Part shown: positions 43,650 to 55,210 of the stretch, one piece after another
Layout of the letters: each line of letters starts with the position of its first letter
How positions within the stretch are numbered: position 1 is the stretch's first letter
Assembly (NCBI GenBank): GCA_029532415.1
Contig: JAQOTA010000054.1
Location: 4,092,001-4,156,000 of the forward strand
Length of the DNA stretch: 64,000 nucleotides
DNA from: Marasmius tenuissimus
Lineage: Eukaryota > Basidiomycota > Agaricomycetes > Agaricales > Marasmiaceae
Direction of reading: 5' to 3'
Notes under the pieces: generated by a model
What the model was told of the DNA's origin: nothing
The model's database searches: none
What the model saw: only the letters and a program-made list of their open reading frames with translations
Translations under genes and position numbers: made by a program

Positions 43650-44015
43650 TCATTCAACCCAAACAACTCGGTCACCGTTCCACTCTAACTCAGAAAAGGC
43701 CTCTCGAGTGTCTCCAGGCGTCTCCATGTCATTCTCGTCGCATAACTTGACAAGCTCGGTAATCTTAATATGCACCCATCCTCGAAACGCTCTGCTCGAA
43801 ACGCTCTGCTCGAACCTCGGTTCTACAAAATACCCAAATCCTCTCACGAGACATCCGAAACCATACTCCTCTAGTACCTGGACTTGACCGAGCACGCTAC
43901 CCATAGATCCTTCGCCATGAAGTGATATTAGTTTTGTGTTGAAATCTCGTCCATAGCCCGTTCCAAAGCTTCGCACCTTTTCCACGTATGTGGGGTTTAC
44001 TGGAGAAGGTACCAT
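43650..44015 (-). CDS. Unrecognised 121-residue open frame
   Basis: The minus-strand frame from MVPSPVNPTYVEKV to DRVVWVE has protein-like composition (GEGSMGSVLGQVQVLEEYGF, ITELVKLCDEN) and no stop. It includes an in-frame 15-bp tandem duplication (cgaaacgctctgctc twice, near 43788-43817) that repeats five residues. No signal peptide or known domain. It could be one exon or a fragment of a larger, decayed gene. Confidence 0.3.
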   Translation of the reverse strand: MVPSPVNPTYVEKVRSFGTGYGRDFNTKLISLHGEGSMGSVLGQVQVLEEYGFGCLVRGFGYFVEPRFEQSVSSRAFRGWVHIKITELVKLCDENDMETPGDTREAFSELEWNGDRVVWVE

Positions 44016-44600
44016 CAGCTATATATTATTTCTAGGGAAGTTGTGCGATGCGGTTACAAACATGTTGTATAAACTCGGAAAAAAATGGGTATTGGGCGTT
44101 ATTTGCTAACAGAGGCCCACCTACGCAAGAGACAAGATGCAGAATCCGAGACCGCCGTTGCAGGTTGAAATCGCAGAGCTCTATATAGTAAATCATCCAT
44201 CTCTCATACTTGACTCAAGTCAATTGGGTCTCACCAAAAACCTGTTCTTTTCGCCTCCCATATTCCTGGTGACCGTAAACGCTTGTTTTCAAACTGACAC
44301 AAGGAATAGATGGAGGTTCCTGACTCCTGAGAGTGAATGGCGTGGTTTTTTTTTTTTTTTTTCACCGCTCATTTGAAAGAGCTGGTGACGGTCGTCGCGA
44401 GCTTATGCACCGCGCGTTTATTGAATCTACCTTTGTCGAATTTGCCATACTTGCGCTGGTACTCCCAAAGTGCGTTACGTCGTTCCCAAGGTCAAAACTG
44501 GTCCAGCACAGCGACCTTGAAGGACGTTACAGTTCAAGTCGAAAGAACAGCCGGTCACGAGCCGAGAAGCGCACGCTGCAGCGGCGGCTGCACGCGTGAC
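44016..44600. other. Intergenic DNA with a long T tract
   Basis: No gene is recognised. A run of 17 T lies at about 44345-44361. Confidence 0.35.
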
Positions 44601-44672
44601 ACTGCGTGATATTTGGGCTCAACAACAGTGTCCGTGACCCGTGACTGATGTTTTACTCGAAATGGTACAGTA
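44600..44672. mobile_element. One end of a 54.2 kb-type inverted-repeat element
   Basis: The sequence gtgacccgtgactgatg...ctcgaaatggtacagta matches the right end of the element at 54230-54499, including the terminal tcgaaatggtacagta. I could not find a matching left end nearby, so this is probably a truncated copy. Confidence 0.5.
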
Positions 44673-47363
44673 GTCTAAGTGTGTCTCTGATCTCGTGGCT
44701 AGCAATACGGTACATACGGGCGCACCTCCCGGTTCCTGTATCAATCACCTCTAAATGCCACTGCAAGCGCCATACCGCATACAGTTTGCGAGCATTACGG
44801 ATTCACAGTGGCTAGGTTTGGCTTAAGCTGGCTCCACCGAGAGCAGCGGCTGTCTATGATGAGCTTTAGGAATATCACCAACATCGGGTCCGGAGGTGAA
44901 CAACTTCCATCATAGAGAGTCGAACAGACACGGATCTCTTGTCCAGTCAGAACCGACTGATTTGAGTTTTCCCAATGTAGACATCAGGAAGATGGACACT
45001 TTGCCGGAAGCCGTTCCGGCTGTTTAACCAGTCTCGTAGGCTGATAGGCCAAAAGCCAACGATTCAGATCTTTCCATTACAGTCAACCACCGAGAGAAAA
45101 AACTTTCTGAAGCATAAGTTTTTTAGCACAGCAGATGATCTAAGACTCTGGAGGGATCCTCTTATTCTGCGCCAAATAATTAAGCCCATGAACATTTCTG
45201 GAGGTGCGCAATCCGTGGCCAGGCAGTTAGCCGGATTAGTTGGCATCAACCATGTGGCAAAATATGGTCAACTTCAATTCCACTCATTCTGCAACGTATA
45301 TCGCAGTAAAAACAATGTGATTCAGACCTGTACAAATATGCGAGAATGTCCAAAAACTTTGAGGAAGAACGGGATAGGCAAAGGCGAGGTATTCAGCTTT
45401 TATGTTTCATCCATCTGCTCCTTGCCCTCCAAGGCGTCGCCGTCATAAGATTCCATTTGATTAGGGATCCGAAGTGGTTTATAATGGGTAAAATGAGGGT
45501 CTAGTAAGCCCCAGTCATGCTTTACTCTACTTCGGAAGTCCCATTTTCAGCTTTGTGCAAAGGGGACTTCAGTTGGTAAGTGGGTAAATTCATGGGAATA
45601 TTCAGAGATATTTCGGGATATGTCAGGTCTACCTTATGTTTAGAGGTCCCATAGGCATTGAGAGTGCCATTATCATGTCCTGAAGTGCGCCCAACAGCAC
45701 CAAGTCGTTGCCAGACTGTCAGTGTGAGCAAGAAAGGCGGGGAGTCACACATGTCACATTGACTTTTGGCGGGTGAACCGTCACAATTGACCTCAACTAC
45801 TGGGTTCAATCCGCTGCTTGGATCGCTTAAGTTCTGGTGAGGACTCATATTCTTTTTCAAATAAAAATACTTTCTAGTTTTTTGTTTGAAAGTTCTAGGT
45901 TTTGTTATGAAATTATACCCCAATTCTTGGTACCGTAGAAGCACATGCGAGAAATTCACGAGACAAAAACCAAGGTGATCTAGAAAATGCTGTTACAGGC
46001 ATTTTTCTCCGCCAGTACAAGCTGCTGCAAGTTGTGGTTGGCAAAGAAAGGACCTGACCATGGAGGGTTCTCGGATTCGCAGCATGGCACGCATGGGAAC
46101 AATCCACTGGCCAGCCGCGGTTTGCGCACCTCCATGTACTCTATGCGGAAAATAGTGTTTCAAGCTATAAACCTCGTTCTGCCTTGACCTATTTTTGACT
46201 CCCCCAGTACAGCTTTTCGAAAACAACATGGATATGAACATGGGATACGCTAGCGACATCAGTATAACTCTGCTGGCAAGGCACATGGCTGCCTGAGGAC
46301 GTCAACGCCACACTCGTCATCAGGGAATCTCTATGCTTCCCAGAAGTTTTGTTGCCATCTTATCATGTCTCAAGCCACTCAGAGGTCTGCGACACCAGTC
46401 AGTGTCATCGACTCGCTACTGGAGGCAGTCCACAACTATTGCAGGATGTCAGGCCCAAATGAAATCTCGGAGACTGGAGACTCAAATAGCCCATGACAGA
46501 TGGTTTGCGAGTTTGCGGAGCGACAGCCCACTGGAATGTTTTGTACCGTGGCCACGTGCACAACGATAGCTAGTGAACTAATCAGGAAAAATGGTGCGTA
46601 TCTAATAGACCAGCACATTAGCTAGACTATAAAAAATACTGAGTTCAAAGAATTACGAGTGTTACTAATTACTTGATTTCAAGAGGCAGAAGGCAGAGGA
46701 CAAATGCTGAGCACTGAGCTCAAGGTGTACTTCACGCACGAACACCGTACACGACAATTGTACGACAATATTAGTACAAGTGGGTTCAAAGACGGAGAGC
46801 AAATTTCAGGGCCAGAGGGCTGTAATCTGTGTACCTGAATTCCGGAAGTTTATATAAGATTCAAGTGGTTGAAAGAGGTAAACAAGTAAAGGAACAAATG
46901 AGACAGTGAGAAATAAAAAGCACAAACAGGATTGGTGGCGAGTGTAGTGCAAACGTCAACAATCACAAGGCAATCTATGTGTCATTGTTCCGGGTCCAAG
47001 AAGGTAGGTTTTGATTTTGATGTGCAACTTTTCCCCCTTCGACCGGGCCCCGGTAAGTACAAGCTGTGATCAATCAGGTGGTCTTAGCAATACCAACTTG
47101 TTTCTAAACAATTTTTCGCTCACTGTGAAACAGCGTCAGAGGACCGTCCACGCAACCATCACCATTGGTGTCAAATGTTTTCCTGCGCTACAGCATCCCT
47201 AGCCAAGTTCGGCCCTTCAATAGTCGCATTGGTATTGGTTGTGAGAGGGGGAAACAAGGCCTGAATGATGAATTGAACGGGATAGTAGAGCCAAATGCTG
47301 ATTGTGTGCAATTGAGAGTCGCTGGGGTTCTGCATCAAAAGTCTATAATCATCGTCCACCACT
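44673..47363. other. Gene-poor region
   Basis: I see only isolated open frames. The longest is a minus-strand 145-residue frame at 45522-45959, with RLGAVGRTSGHDNGTLNAYG in its middle. Neither splice sites nor known motifs support a gene, and much of this may be decayed coding DNA. Confidence 0.3.
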
Positions 47364-47768
47364 CTATCTGTAAGAACTTACCTCTACGTCTCTCAAGCCA
47401 CTGATTTCCTCATTGAAAGATCGATCTGGTACATCGCCAGAAACGCGACGCTTATACACCGGGGTGTCTTTCGGGCTTGCTGTAACTATGCAGGTGCCGT
47501 GGAAGACCGCCCCTGGAAAGTTATTCCCCGTGGTAGCGTGAGTGCACTGATAGTGTGCAGTATTGATAGTCGACTGTGAGTCACCATTAGTATCATGGAA
47601 CGCCATATTGCTGAGGCCAGATTTGACAGGCTGTCGCAAGTTTTCTGATCGGGACCTTCGGCCACAGCACATGATAGGGGGTGGCAAGTCGGGACTGTCC
47701 AGCAATCGGTGGTAGCCAGAGTGCTTTTTAAGTCCTTCCTGTAAATTGTGGAGTGGCCCCAGGATCAA
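47364..47768 (-). pseudogene. Dispersed repeat family, copy 1 (unknown coding fragment)
   Basis: The minus-strand frame contains GDSQSTINTAHYQCTHATTG, then NNFPGAVFHGT. The same pattern (STIN-x-YQC-x-TGN-x-F-G-x-HGT) recurs at 53199-53651 and, shorter, near 50640-50770, all on the minus strand. The frame is open for 134 residues. The source protein is unknown to me; a secreted Cys-containing domain is possible. Confidence 0.4.
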
Positions 47769-48269
47769 ATCAATTATCCCTCTATCCTTCTAACAAGAGG
47801 CTGGAGCCTCTTGATTGCTTGCAAAATAGAAACAGGGTCTGTGTGATATGAAAATGATATATTTGTGCCATCCATCTAGAAATAACCTTGAATTCGCGTA
47901 TGGGTGCAATATGCCGTTTTTTCTTCCTGCAAACCCCACACAGCCTGTTGTTCGCGGGGGGACACATGAGTACGGAGTCATCGGAAATTGGTTTCTAATC
48001 ATTCCGGATTATAGTTGCGACATGTTTATCTGCTTTGAGGAGGGCGATGATGAGTAGTCGAAGGTGGCCCTCTTCTGATTGGGTCCCTGGCAGGCGGGCC
48101 ATATGATCATCTCGGGAGCGTTGATTCAGGGCAAAGGTAAACAATAGAAGGTTTGGCATCAGGACTGGATTCGGTAACAATACCTGTGTCTATGGCCGCG
48201 GAGCGGCAGATCAAGAAAACCAAGGTGTACGGTTTGTATGATGTATCCAAATAACTCCTACAATAGGTT
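47769..48269. other. Intergenic DNA
   Basis: Nothing recognised. Confidence 0.3.
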
Positions 48270-48860
48270 CTGACTCACTTCTGTATATGTCCTGATCGGA
48301 ATCCGATGAGTTTGACAAAGTTTGAGAATCCGTTACCTATTTTGATTGTGAACTGGACCTTCATTTCATGTTCATAGAGCTACAGTGATATGTCCGCTCT
48401 CATAACAGACCAACGGACGTTCCCCATACCAGCGGGAATGTAACTAGTACTACACCTACCTAGTGTTCACTACAATTGTACGTCTCCCCCCCCCCCAGCG
48501 TTGGGCTGGGTACTAATGCTGATGGGCGGCCCGGTAGCGACGTATTGGCGAGAGCCACACGAGCTTCGGCCTGATAGGTTCTTAGATCAGACTCGGAATC
48601 ATAATGGGATTGGAATGCGTTTGTTCCGTTTAGTGTCGGTGAGTTTCATTTGTTCGTGTTCAGACTAGTGCCACTGTTGATCTTTCTGAAGGCGCTCAAT
48701 CGTGTATCAGAAGATGATCATTGCACAATCCAATACCCTCGGCCCACAATTCACTATCAACTGAGATCTCACCTACCTAGCTTCGCAAGGGAGAGTTTTG
48801 AACGCGGTACCTGGGATTACAATCACGTACGTGATTTTTTGTCTTTCGATGTTACGAAAA
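48270..48860 (+). pseudogene. Decayed 3' part of a cytochrome P450 gene
   Basis: Pieces match the intact P450 at 36.4-38.9 kb in order: YMSCPDRNP (intact: IMSVCPDRLP); IPAGM-stop-LVLHLPSVHYN followed by a gtacg donor (intact: IPVPKNTNLVIHAAGVHYN, also followed by gtacg); YWREPHELRPDRFLDQ; WNAFVPFSVG before a gtgag donor; a ruined heme segment (gctcaatcgtgtatcagaag against gcgcgatcgtgtattggacg); and a final scrap around gagagttttgaacgcgg. Stops, a frameshift and deletions make it non-functional. Confidence 0.75.
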
Positions 48861-48869
48861 TATTGATTG

Positions 48870-49930
48870 GTGACTGTGCTTTTGGGTGCTTTTGTTTGTT
48901 ATCTTACTATCTACTAGTCCAGCGCGAGTTCCGTTGGAATTTACGAAGAGACAGTGATCCGAGAGGGGTTTTTACGTCAACTTGGTAGTTGTGGGTCGTG
49001 ATGTTAAATTCGACAGTCACGTTGTCCTCGATTTCCTGGCTTCGAAAGCTGCGACAATTGAAATATGTATAATAATATCACGATGACTTCGGGCGTGCCT
49101 TCTTAATACAGAGTCGGTAGCGGATTATTCATTAATTCCAGGGCTCTCGCACTAATTAAAATTTATCTCCATGTTCAAGCACTCGAGCATCGTCCACTAT
49201 TTTAGTTGACGAGCTCTTCGAAGTTTGCCAGGTGGTCTGACGGCCATGGGAAGAAGACTGCCATTCTCGTACAACTCGCTCTTCCAATCTCACCACGGAG
49301 AAGCCAGATCCTGGACATGTATTTGGATTCTGCCAGTTGCATAACTGATAATCAAATATTGAAGCAAGAGCAACGACAAACAAAACTGAATTTCAACGCC
49401 CATGTGGCATGTGCTGCCCCCAACAATACCCCATGACTGTCGTGCCATCGGACCAGCCAACCAAATGCATTTTAATTCCGGGATCTAAATTCTGAATGGA
49501 AGCGAGACGAAGTCCCTCGAGGCTTGGAGTCCAACGACGGAGTATATGGTCGCAAGGTTGAAGGTGTGCGACATTTGAAACATGGCGAGTTGAGGTGTCT
49601 TCTACAGACATCGACTCAATGCACTCTTAGACCTGTGTTTTGGAAGTCGACCGTGAGTAGCAACCTTTGGCTAAATCAATACGCAGGGCGGCTGAACTAG
49701 CTCCAGGAGTCAAGGAGAGACGTCTAGCCCCATCAATGTCCGAATGGAGCTGCGTCAGGCTGCGTCCCATTCTCACTCATCTCCCGCCTAATCTCGTTTG
49801 TGCCGCTCAGCAGCTATTACACATAGCAAATCTATAATATTTATGTCATCTGGACTGGACAAAGCAGGTCTAATTATGACTTTTATTACACCTTAGCTTT
49901 GATCTACCATTTGGGGATAAGGTGGGAACA
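48870..49930. other. Gene-poor region
   Basis: No gene is recognised on either strand. Confidence 0.3.
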
Positions 49931-49937
49931 GTCCCGT

Positions 49938-50285
49938 TCAATGGTCGATGTTGAAGAGCGTCGCATAGGGTTCTAGATCATCGAGGAGGTCATCAGTTGA
50001 ACTAAATCCATATTTCATCATGAGTTGGCAGATACCGAATTGTTCCCCTTGTTTGACTGTAGTCGGAGCGTTGCTATCTGCCCTTTCGGCACCCGCAATA
50101 TTTGGTGCGGCCAGTAACTGTGCAACTCCTTGACCTCCGAGCCTGATCATCCAGCCGGCAAAGATGCAAAGAAGAAACACCAACCAACGCGTAGGAAAGG
50201 AAGGTTGGGCTACTGAATGTTGCTCCTGAGCCGAGTGCTGGAGAGAACATGTATATAAACAGCAACTAGTGAGAAAAGGAGTCAA
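49938..50285 (-). CDS. Unrecognised small frame with a hydrophobic segment
   Basis: The minus-strand 115-residue frame contains WLVFLLCIFAGWMI, which could be a membrane helix, followed by a soluble tail ending DDLLDDLEPYATLFNIDH. No homologue comes to mind. Open frame and composition are the only support. Confidence 0.25.
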   Translation of the reverse strand: MTPFLTSCCLYTCSLQHSAQEQHSVAQPSFPTRWLVFLLCIFAGWMIRLGGQGVAQLLAAPNIAGAERADSNAPTTVKQGEQFGICQLMMKYGFSSTDDLLDDLEPYATLFNIDH

Positions 50286-50599
50286 TATTCTAGGTATGGC
50301 AACTTTGGCCTAGCTAACCACTGCGCCTACCTGACCCTACACATTGTATGATATCATTATCCCTTTGCCCTACATTACTCATATACTCCCCCGTACTCCA
50401 TAACCCTTTGCCTTACTGATCGTACTTACTCCTACGTACATCATGCACAGTACATTCTACTCCATTCTACTATATTCTAGCTATCTTGTACTCTCGTATA
50501 TAAGCTAGCTAGGAATACCATACTACCTCAGCAGTTTATTACCACCACATGAGGCATTCTGCCTACTGTCTTTTCTCTCCTGCTCCCTGCAGTATTGCA

Positions 50600-50780
50600 A
50601 CTAAAGGACACTTCAACTCACTGCTTGGGGACCCATATCTGTTTGAACGGTTGTCTCACCATCGAAGGTAACTCCTTGGTAGCTGTTCCCCGTGGTGGGA
50701 GAGTGACACTGATAGTTCACTATATTGATGTTTATGGGTGATGACCTGGTACTCCCATTGGCACCGACTAGATTTCAGAC
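50600..50780 (-). pseudogene. Dispersed repeat family, copy 2 (short fragment)
   Basis: Minus-strand translation gives INIVNYQCHSPTTGNSYQGV, matching the core of the copies at 47364-47768 and 53199-53651. It is flanked by unrelated frames, so only a fragment survives. Confidence 0.4.
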
Positions 50781-51165
50781 AATGCTCGCGATCGAGTAAG
50801 AGTTTCGACTGTTGGGTGCACGGGGAAAGGGTTCTTCAATGTGGTTCGGCATGATCAGCCTGTACTGAGCACGCAGAGGGATGTACTGTGAATGTGGAGT
50901 TGTTGGAACCATCCGGTCTTGAGCAACTGGAGCAGTCTTTAAATGCTGTCAGTGTGAAGCACATACTACTCTGGGAAGCACCCGTAACGATAGAGATGTA
51001 TGGGAGATATATCGGACCTACCGTACACGAGAGGACTTCTCTGGCGGTATGTCTCGCAGCTTTAGCTGATGCGATCCTTACGGTGGCGGTTGGTCAGGTC
51101 TCCCCATTTTTCCTGTACTACCAAATGCCTCTAAGCGGTTTTCGCGTTGTCTGATGAGATAACCA

Positions 51166-51400
51166 GGCGACACTGTCATGCTGTACGGGCCTGTGGGACC
51201 GAATGCTGCTTTCTATGCTGTTTAAGTCGATGGGGGAAGCACGTCCACATTCTCTGCGACCAAGGCTCGCTTCGTACCTCGAGTCATGCTCTATTATGGA
51301 AGTAACCTAGGACCCGGGAAACATACCTTGAAGTTTGTCTGCGGCCTTCGACAGGCCAAGTATGCTCAATCGACTATGCCGAAGTCTTTACTACATCTTC
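51166..51400 (+). pseudogene. Fragment of an Agaricomycete secreted/membrane protein type
   Basis: After a possible acceptor (aaccag) the plus strand reads GDTVMLYGPVGPNAAFYAV, a stop (TAA), VDGGSTSTFSATKARFVPRV, then LYYGSNLGPGKHTLKFV. The VxLYGxVGPN...YSVxVDGG...LYYxSNLGPGxHTLKL pattern is common in a large group of Agaricomycete proteins with a C-terminal membrane helix and unknown role. The in-frame stop and loss of the rest mark it as a relic. Confidence 0.45.
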
Positions 51401-52203
51401 GATTCAGAAACGGTAATGTTCAGATAGCGTCTTATGAATCTAGTTTTCAGGTCGCAGTGACCAGGTTTGGATTGAGCTTGCTCCGTCGTATGTGAGTACC
51501 TACAATCAGGCTTTGGTTCTTACCAATAATATCAGAGGCGGACGTCTTCTACCAGTTGAGGTCTCCGCCGGGCGGACACACGAGTGCCAGAACTTGACTC
51601 TTGAGTATCTAAACTCTAGACAACGCAAAGGAGCAGTGGAACCAGGGAAAAGCAACATAACAACATGATACATTTTACATATGCCAGGATTCATGGAAGA
51701 GGGGTTATTCCAAGAGGTATTCAATTGGTCTACTCTTCCACCGAATGTGCGGCTTTCAGAACACTATCAACTCTTGTGTAGTACACAGTTCCTCAAACCT
51801 TCTCAGAGAAATTATATCGGATCAAACGTCCTCAAAAACGGCAAAAGTCTTGGGTAAGCTTAATTGGCTGGTACTTAGATGTTACGAGAGGCCCTGATGC
51901 CAGTCTTCCGCCCAAAGGGTACACCGTATGGCCAGCTCCGACGAGTTCATTGACTCTTTATGCCAAGATGGAGACTTTGATTGATATTCCTGCTAAATCC
52001 TTGAAGCTGCCAGTGTAGAGCGCGAAACTAGTATTCCGGGACAGTATTCTGAGTATCACCCGACGTATACGCATCCTATCTACGTGGGACTCAGCTCTAT
52101 GTAATCCGACATGAGCTACGCAGGTGTCAGCTTGTGAGTAGTATCTGGTCCTTTCGCAGGTCAGAAGTGGAAGAATCGCGAAAGAGTTGAACTGAATCAT
52201 CCA
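51401..52203. other. Gene-poor region
   Basis: There are scattered open stretches only, for example PPKGYTVWPAPTSSLTLYAK near 51908, without gene structure. Confidence 0.3.
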
Positions 52204-52492
52204 CATTAGAGGAGGTCAGAGTGCGGAATCAGGTCGATTCTCGGGTCGATTCTGAGGTCGATTCTGAATTTCAAGGACCCAATTTTCGACTAGAATCGAC
52301 TTCTAATCTGACCACCCGCATTTTAATTCCACAGACAATCAGTACGTAACAATCAAATTTGCGTTGATTTGACCCAGAGAATCGACCTTGACAGAATCGT
52401 CGATTCTGGCTGTTCCCATGATTCTAGACAGAATCGACCATCAGAATCGACTCCAGAATCGACCCAAACACATACTCTGACCTCCTCTAATG
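52204..52492. mobile_element. Inverted-repeat element with arrayed GTCGATTCT motifs
   Basis: The 289-bp segment begins cattagaggaggtcagagt and ends with its exact reverse complement (19 bp). Inside, GTCGATTCT occurs at least nine times: three forward copies in the left arm, mostly reversed (AGAATCGAC) in the middle and right arm. The arms can therefore fold into a long imperfect hairpin. It has no coding capacity and looks like a MITE. No target duplication is obvious. Confidence 0.75.
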
Positions 52493-53198
52493 GCGTGGGA
52501 AACCCGGAAAGGTTGATCCCAGTCATCAAGTCAAGAGCCCGGCGTTCTACTAGTACTTCTCCAGACGCGGGGCCTCTGTCAATTTCGATGACACCGTGGA
52601 ACCTCCACCGAGTTCTGCGAAAACGATCTTGGGATACTCTCTTGAATTTTTACAGTTTTCAAGTCCATCGGGGACGATCAAGTATGTGTATTTTTCGACC
52701 GAAAGTCCACTATAGTGCTGTTCGCGAGGAGATGGACTGGATGAAACTCATCGCCAGCCCAGGCCCCAAGTTCAGGCATACACTAAGCCATCAACTTCGG
52801 GACGCCAGTCAGTATTGATATGTGAGCGGTCTACGTATATGATATATCGCGTGAATATACATATTCTGTGCTATCGTGAGGCGTTTTCCAGCAACACTCT
52901 CCGTCTTTTCAGGATAATTTTCCGATCGCTTCGGGGATCCGTCCAAATGATACTGAACCCATTAATATCCCGTCTCTTCATGTTTTATATCTACCGGAGT
53001 CTTGTCCGGGTCTCTGCCACCCACCCCTAAGTAACGAACGCGAGGGGAGAAACCACGACTTGGATGAGTTGTATGAGACGAGATGGAAAGTCATCGAGTG
53101 AGAACAGTGGTGACTGGGATGGGTCACGCTAGATTGATTGAACAGTTCGTCAAGTCAATATTGACTCGGGAATGGCGTTGCTCAGCCCTCAATCAAGT
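52493..53198. other. Gene-poor region
   Basis: A 149-codon plus-strand frame runs across the right arm of the inverted-repeat element and beyond (52369-52818). As its first part is transposon sequence, I do not call it a gene. Confidence 0.3.
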
Positions 53199-53651
53199 TC
53201 AACTCACTTCTGTATTCCTCGAGCACCCAGCGGCTTCCTCGTGAGTAAACCGGCTTGATGCGGCCTCTCGGGGATTTCGACCAGTGCGATGACTCGGATC
53301 CCGCGTTGGACCTGACAAGTTGGTGAAGGTTCCGTGGACGACGACTCCTTGGAAACTGTTCCCCGTGATAGGAGAAGAACACTGGTAGTTCGTAGCGTTG
53401 ATGGTCGACCATAAGTCACCGTTCGCATAGTTGGATGTTATCCCTTCAAGAGTGCAGTCGGTGGGGTCGCATAGGGTGTTTGCAGAAAGTGTTTTGCTAG
53501 TAGTGCACATGATAGTGGGTGAGGAGGTGTGGTTACTGACTGGTTGTGGCTGGAGTATCTTTCTAAGGCCCCCCTCCAGTTGACGCTCAATCAGCTTGAT
53601 CCATGTACAGTGAGCATTAGTGTTCAGAATTAGAGCAGACAAATTCCTCAA
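53199..53651 (-). pseudogene. Dispersed repeat family, copy 3 (longest)
   Basis: The minus-strand frame of 150 residues has core GDLWSTINATNYQCSSPITG, then NSFQGVVVHGTFTN, preceded by CDPTDC. It matches the copies at 47364-47768 and 50600-50780. A possible upstream hydrophobic start is not seen. It may be a fragment of a secreted protein gene, but I do not recognise it. Confidence 0.4.
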
Positions 53652-54229
53652 AAATTCGATTGGGCGGGAACTAAATCGGTACTTATGGTTGTAAGTTCTA
53701 AACGTTTTTGATGTGGAGTTACACTTTGACCCGTGGGTCGTGTATGACGCATGGACACGATGTGGCTTGGTCCCGGTCAGTGGTCATCACGCGAGGATTC
53801 TGCGCTGTTTTCATTGATTGGAAAAAGCTGGTCTCTTGGAAGAGGTCCTTGCATCATGCATGACGAACAGCGACCGCCGACTCCGACTCTAAAATTGACA
53901 CGGACCTTTGATTCAGTGGGACTTGTCTAGCTCGAGGTACCACTGACAATCGTGTTATTCGGGGCTCTGCCATATAGAACCTCGAACTTGCCTTGTTTTG
54001 AGAACACTTGGGAATTTCAGGGAGCCTCTCGGCCGGCGCAATACAGAGTGGCGGTAGAGATGATTTAGCCTTGAACATAAATTAGATCTGGGAGACTGTC
54101 GTCTAGCATCCAGTGTTCACCTATTCTCAAGCACAAAAAACGGGCAGATCGGTCGCTCGACGTGAGGCTGTCACCGATTTCATTTCCGCTTTGAAGATCT
54201 TTGTCCATGTCACCATCGATTCATTTGAT
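53652..54229. other. Intergenic DNA
   Basis: Nothing recognised. Confidence 0.3.
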
Positions 54230-54499
54230 TACTGTACCATTTCGAGATATTCGTCAGGGGGTGTGACCTGTGACCAAAAGTTTCACTTTTTGGTTTCGAC
54301 AGGAAGGTCGGTCCGCCGTGACCGACCGAAAATTTTTTCGAAATTCGTCGTTTTCGGGCAATTTCTGGGCCAAATTTGGGTCTGAACCTCGGAAAATTTT
54401 CGACAGTCAGGCTTGGGACGCGTGACAGGGTGTGACATTTCACCATTTCTAGGTCCCCTGTGACGCGTGACCTGACGATCATCTCGAAATGGTACAGTA
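54230..54499. mobile_element. Tc1/mariner-like MITE with TA ends
   Basis: The left end TACTGTACCATTTCGAGAT is exactly inverted at the right end. The similarity extends about ten more bases (tcgtcagg) with mismatches. The terminal TA on both sides is the target of Tc1/mariner transposases. The interior is about 230 bp, non-coding, with gtgacgcgtgac-type short repeats. A truncated relative ends at 44672. Confidence 0.75.
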
Positions 54500-54894
54500 T
54501 ACTCGCCTTCTGAGGGTTGGCTTTAGTCGATTTCATCTCTACAACCCGCAACTGGGTGGTAAGTAGTTTCAGATCCAAAGACTTCTAAAGCAAAATGGGT
54601 CTACTATTCACCCAGCGTGATTCGTGCACAAACAGAAAAAGATTGCTCTGCGATAACAAAGGTGAGATGCGAAATTTAGACGTACTAACCTCATGTGTGG
54701 GCGGGAATTACAAACATGCTCCCTAATATGATACCAATCAGCAACTTGAAAACGATTGCGAGATCGAGATACGCACCGAAAGGTCATAATCGTCGAGCCT
54801 GCCTTTGGATGTGCAGTGAGTGGGAGCCAGCATGCATCTTGGCCATCGCGAGGCTACTAAATTCGGTCCTTACAGAAGGGAAAGGTTGGGTGGC
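54500..54894. other. Left flank of the retrotransposon
   Basis: No gene is recognised. Joined to the DNA after 61275 it would restore the pre-insertion site. Confidence 0.35.
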
Positions 54895-54899
54895 CATTG

Positions 54900-55210
54900 T
54901 GTTGAATCCGTGGACTATAATTAGATCCCGGTATATCCGAAGTCCCGGTTCATACTTCCCGCAGTGATATTATGCAGGACTATTGTTCCATTTATCATTT
55001 CTACTTATGATCATATGTACAATTTCTATTGTCGTCCTTATATGGTATTCGCTATAGTCTCTACATGTATATAAGCTCGTAGTTCTCTACATGAATCTAC
55101 AGTGTGCTTGAGCTTCTACGTCTCGCCTCTATCTCTCTAAACTCCTCTTTGGTAAGTAGTAGTATAGCTATGTTGTAGTCCTCTGCGCTAGGCGTCATGC
55201 CGGCTCATCA
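54900..55210 (+). repeat. 5' LTR of the copia element
   Basis: The 311 bp are base-for-base identical to the 3' LTR. A TATATAA motif at 55068-55074 is a likely promoter, with transcription expected to begin some tens of bases after it. Confidence 0.97.

Noticed and set aside
48486..48499. Run of C bases as a functional element
   Set aside because: It lies in the intron of the decayed P450 (matching the C-rich acceptor side of the intact intron) and is simple sequence.
52369..52818. 149-codon plus-strand frame as a gene
   Set aside because: Its first third is the right arm of the inverted-repeat element, with repeated AGAATCGAC, and the rest has no recognisable motif.
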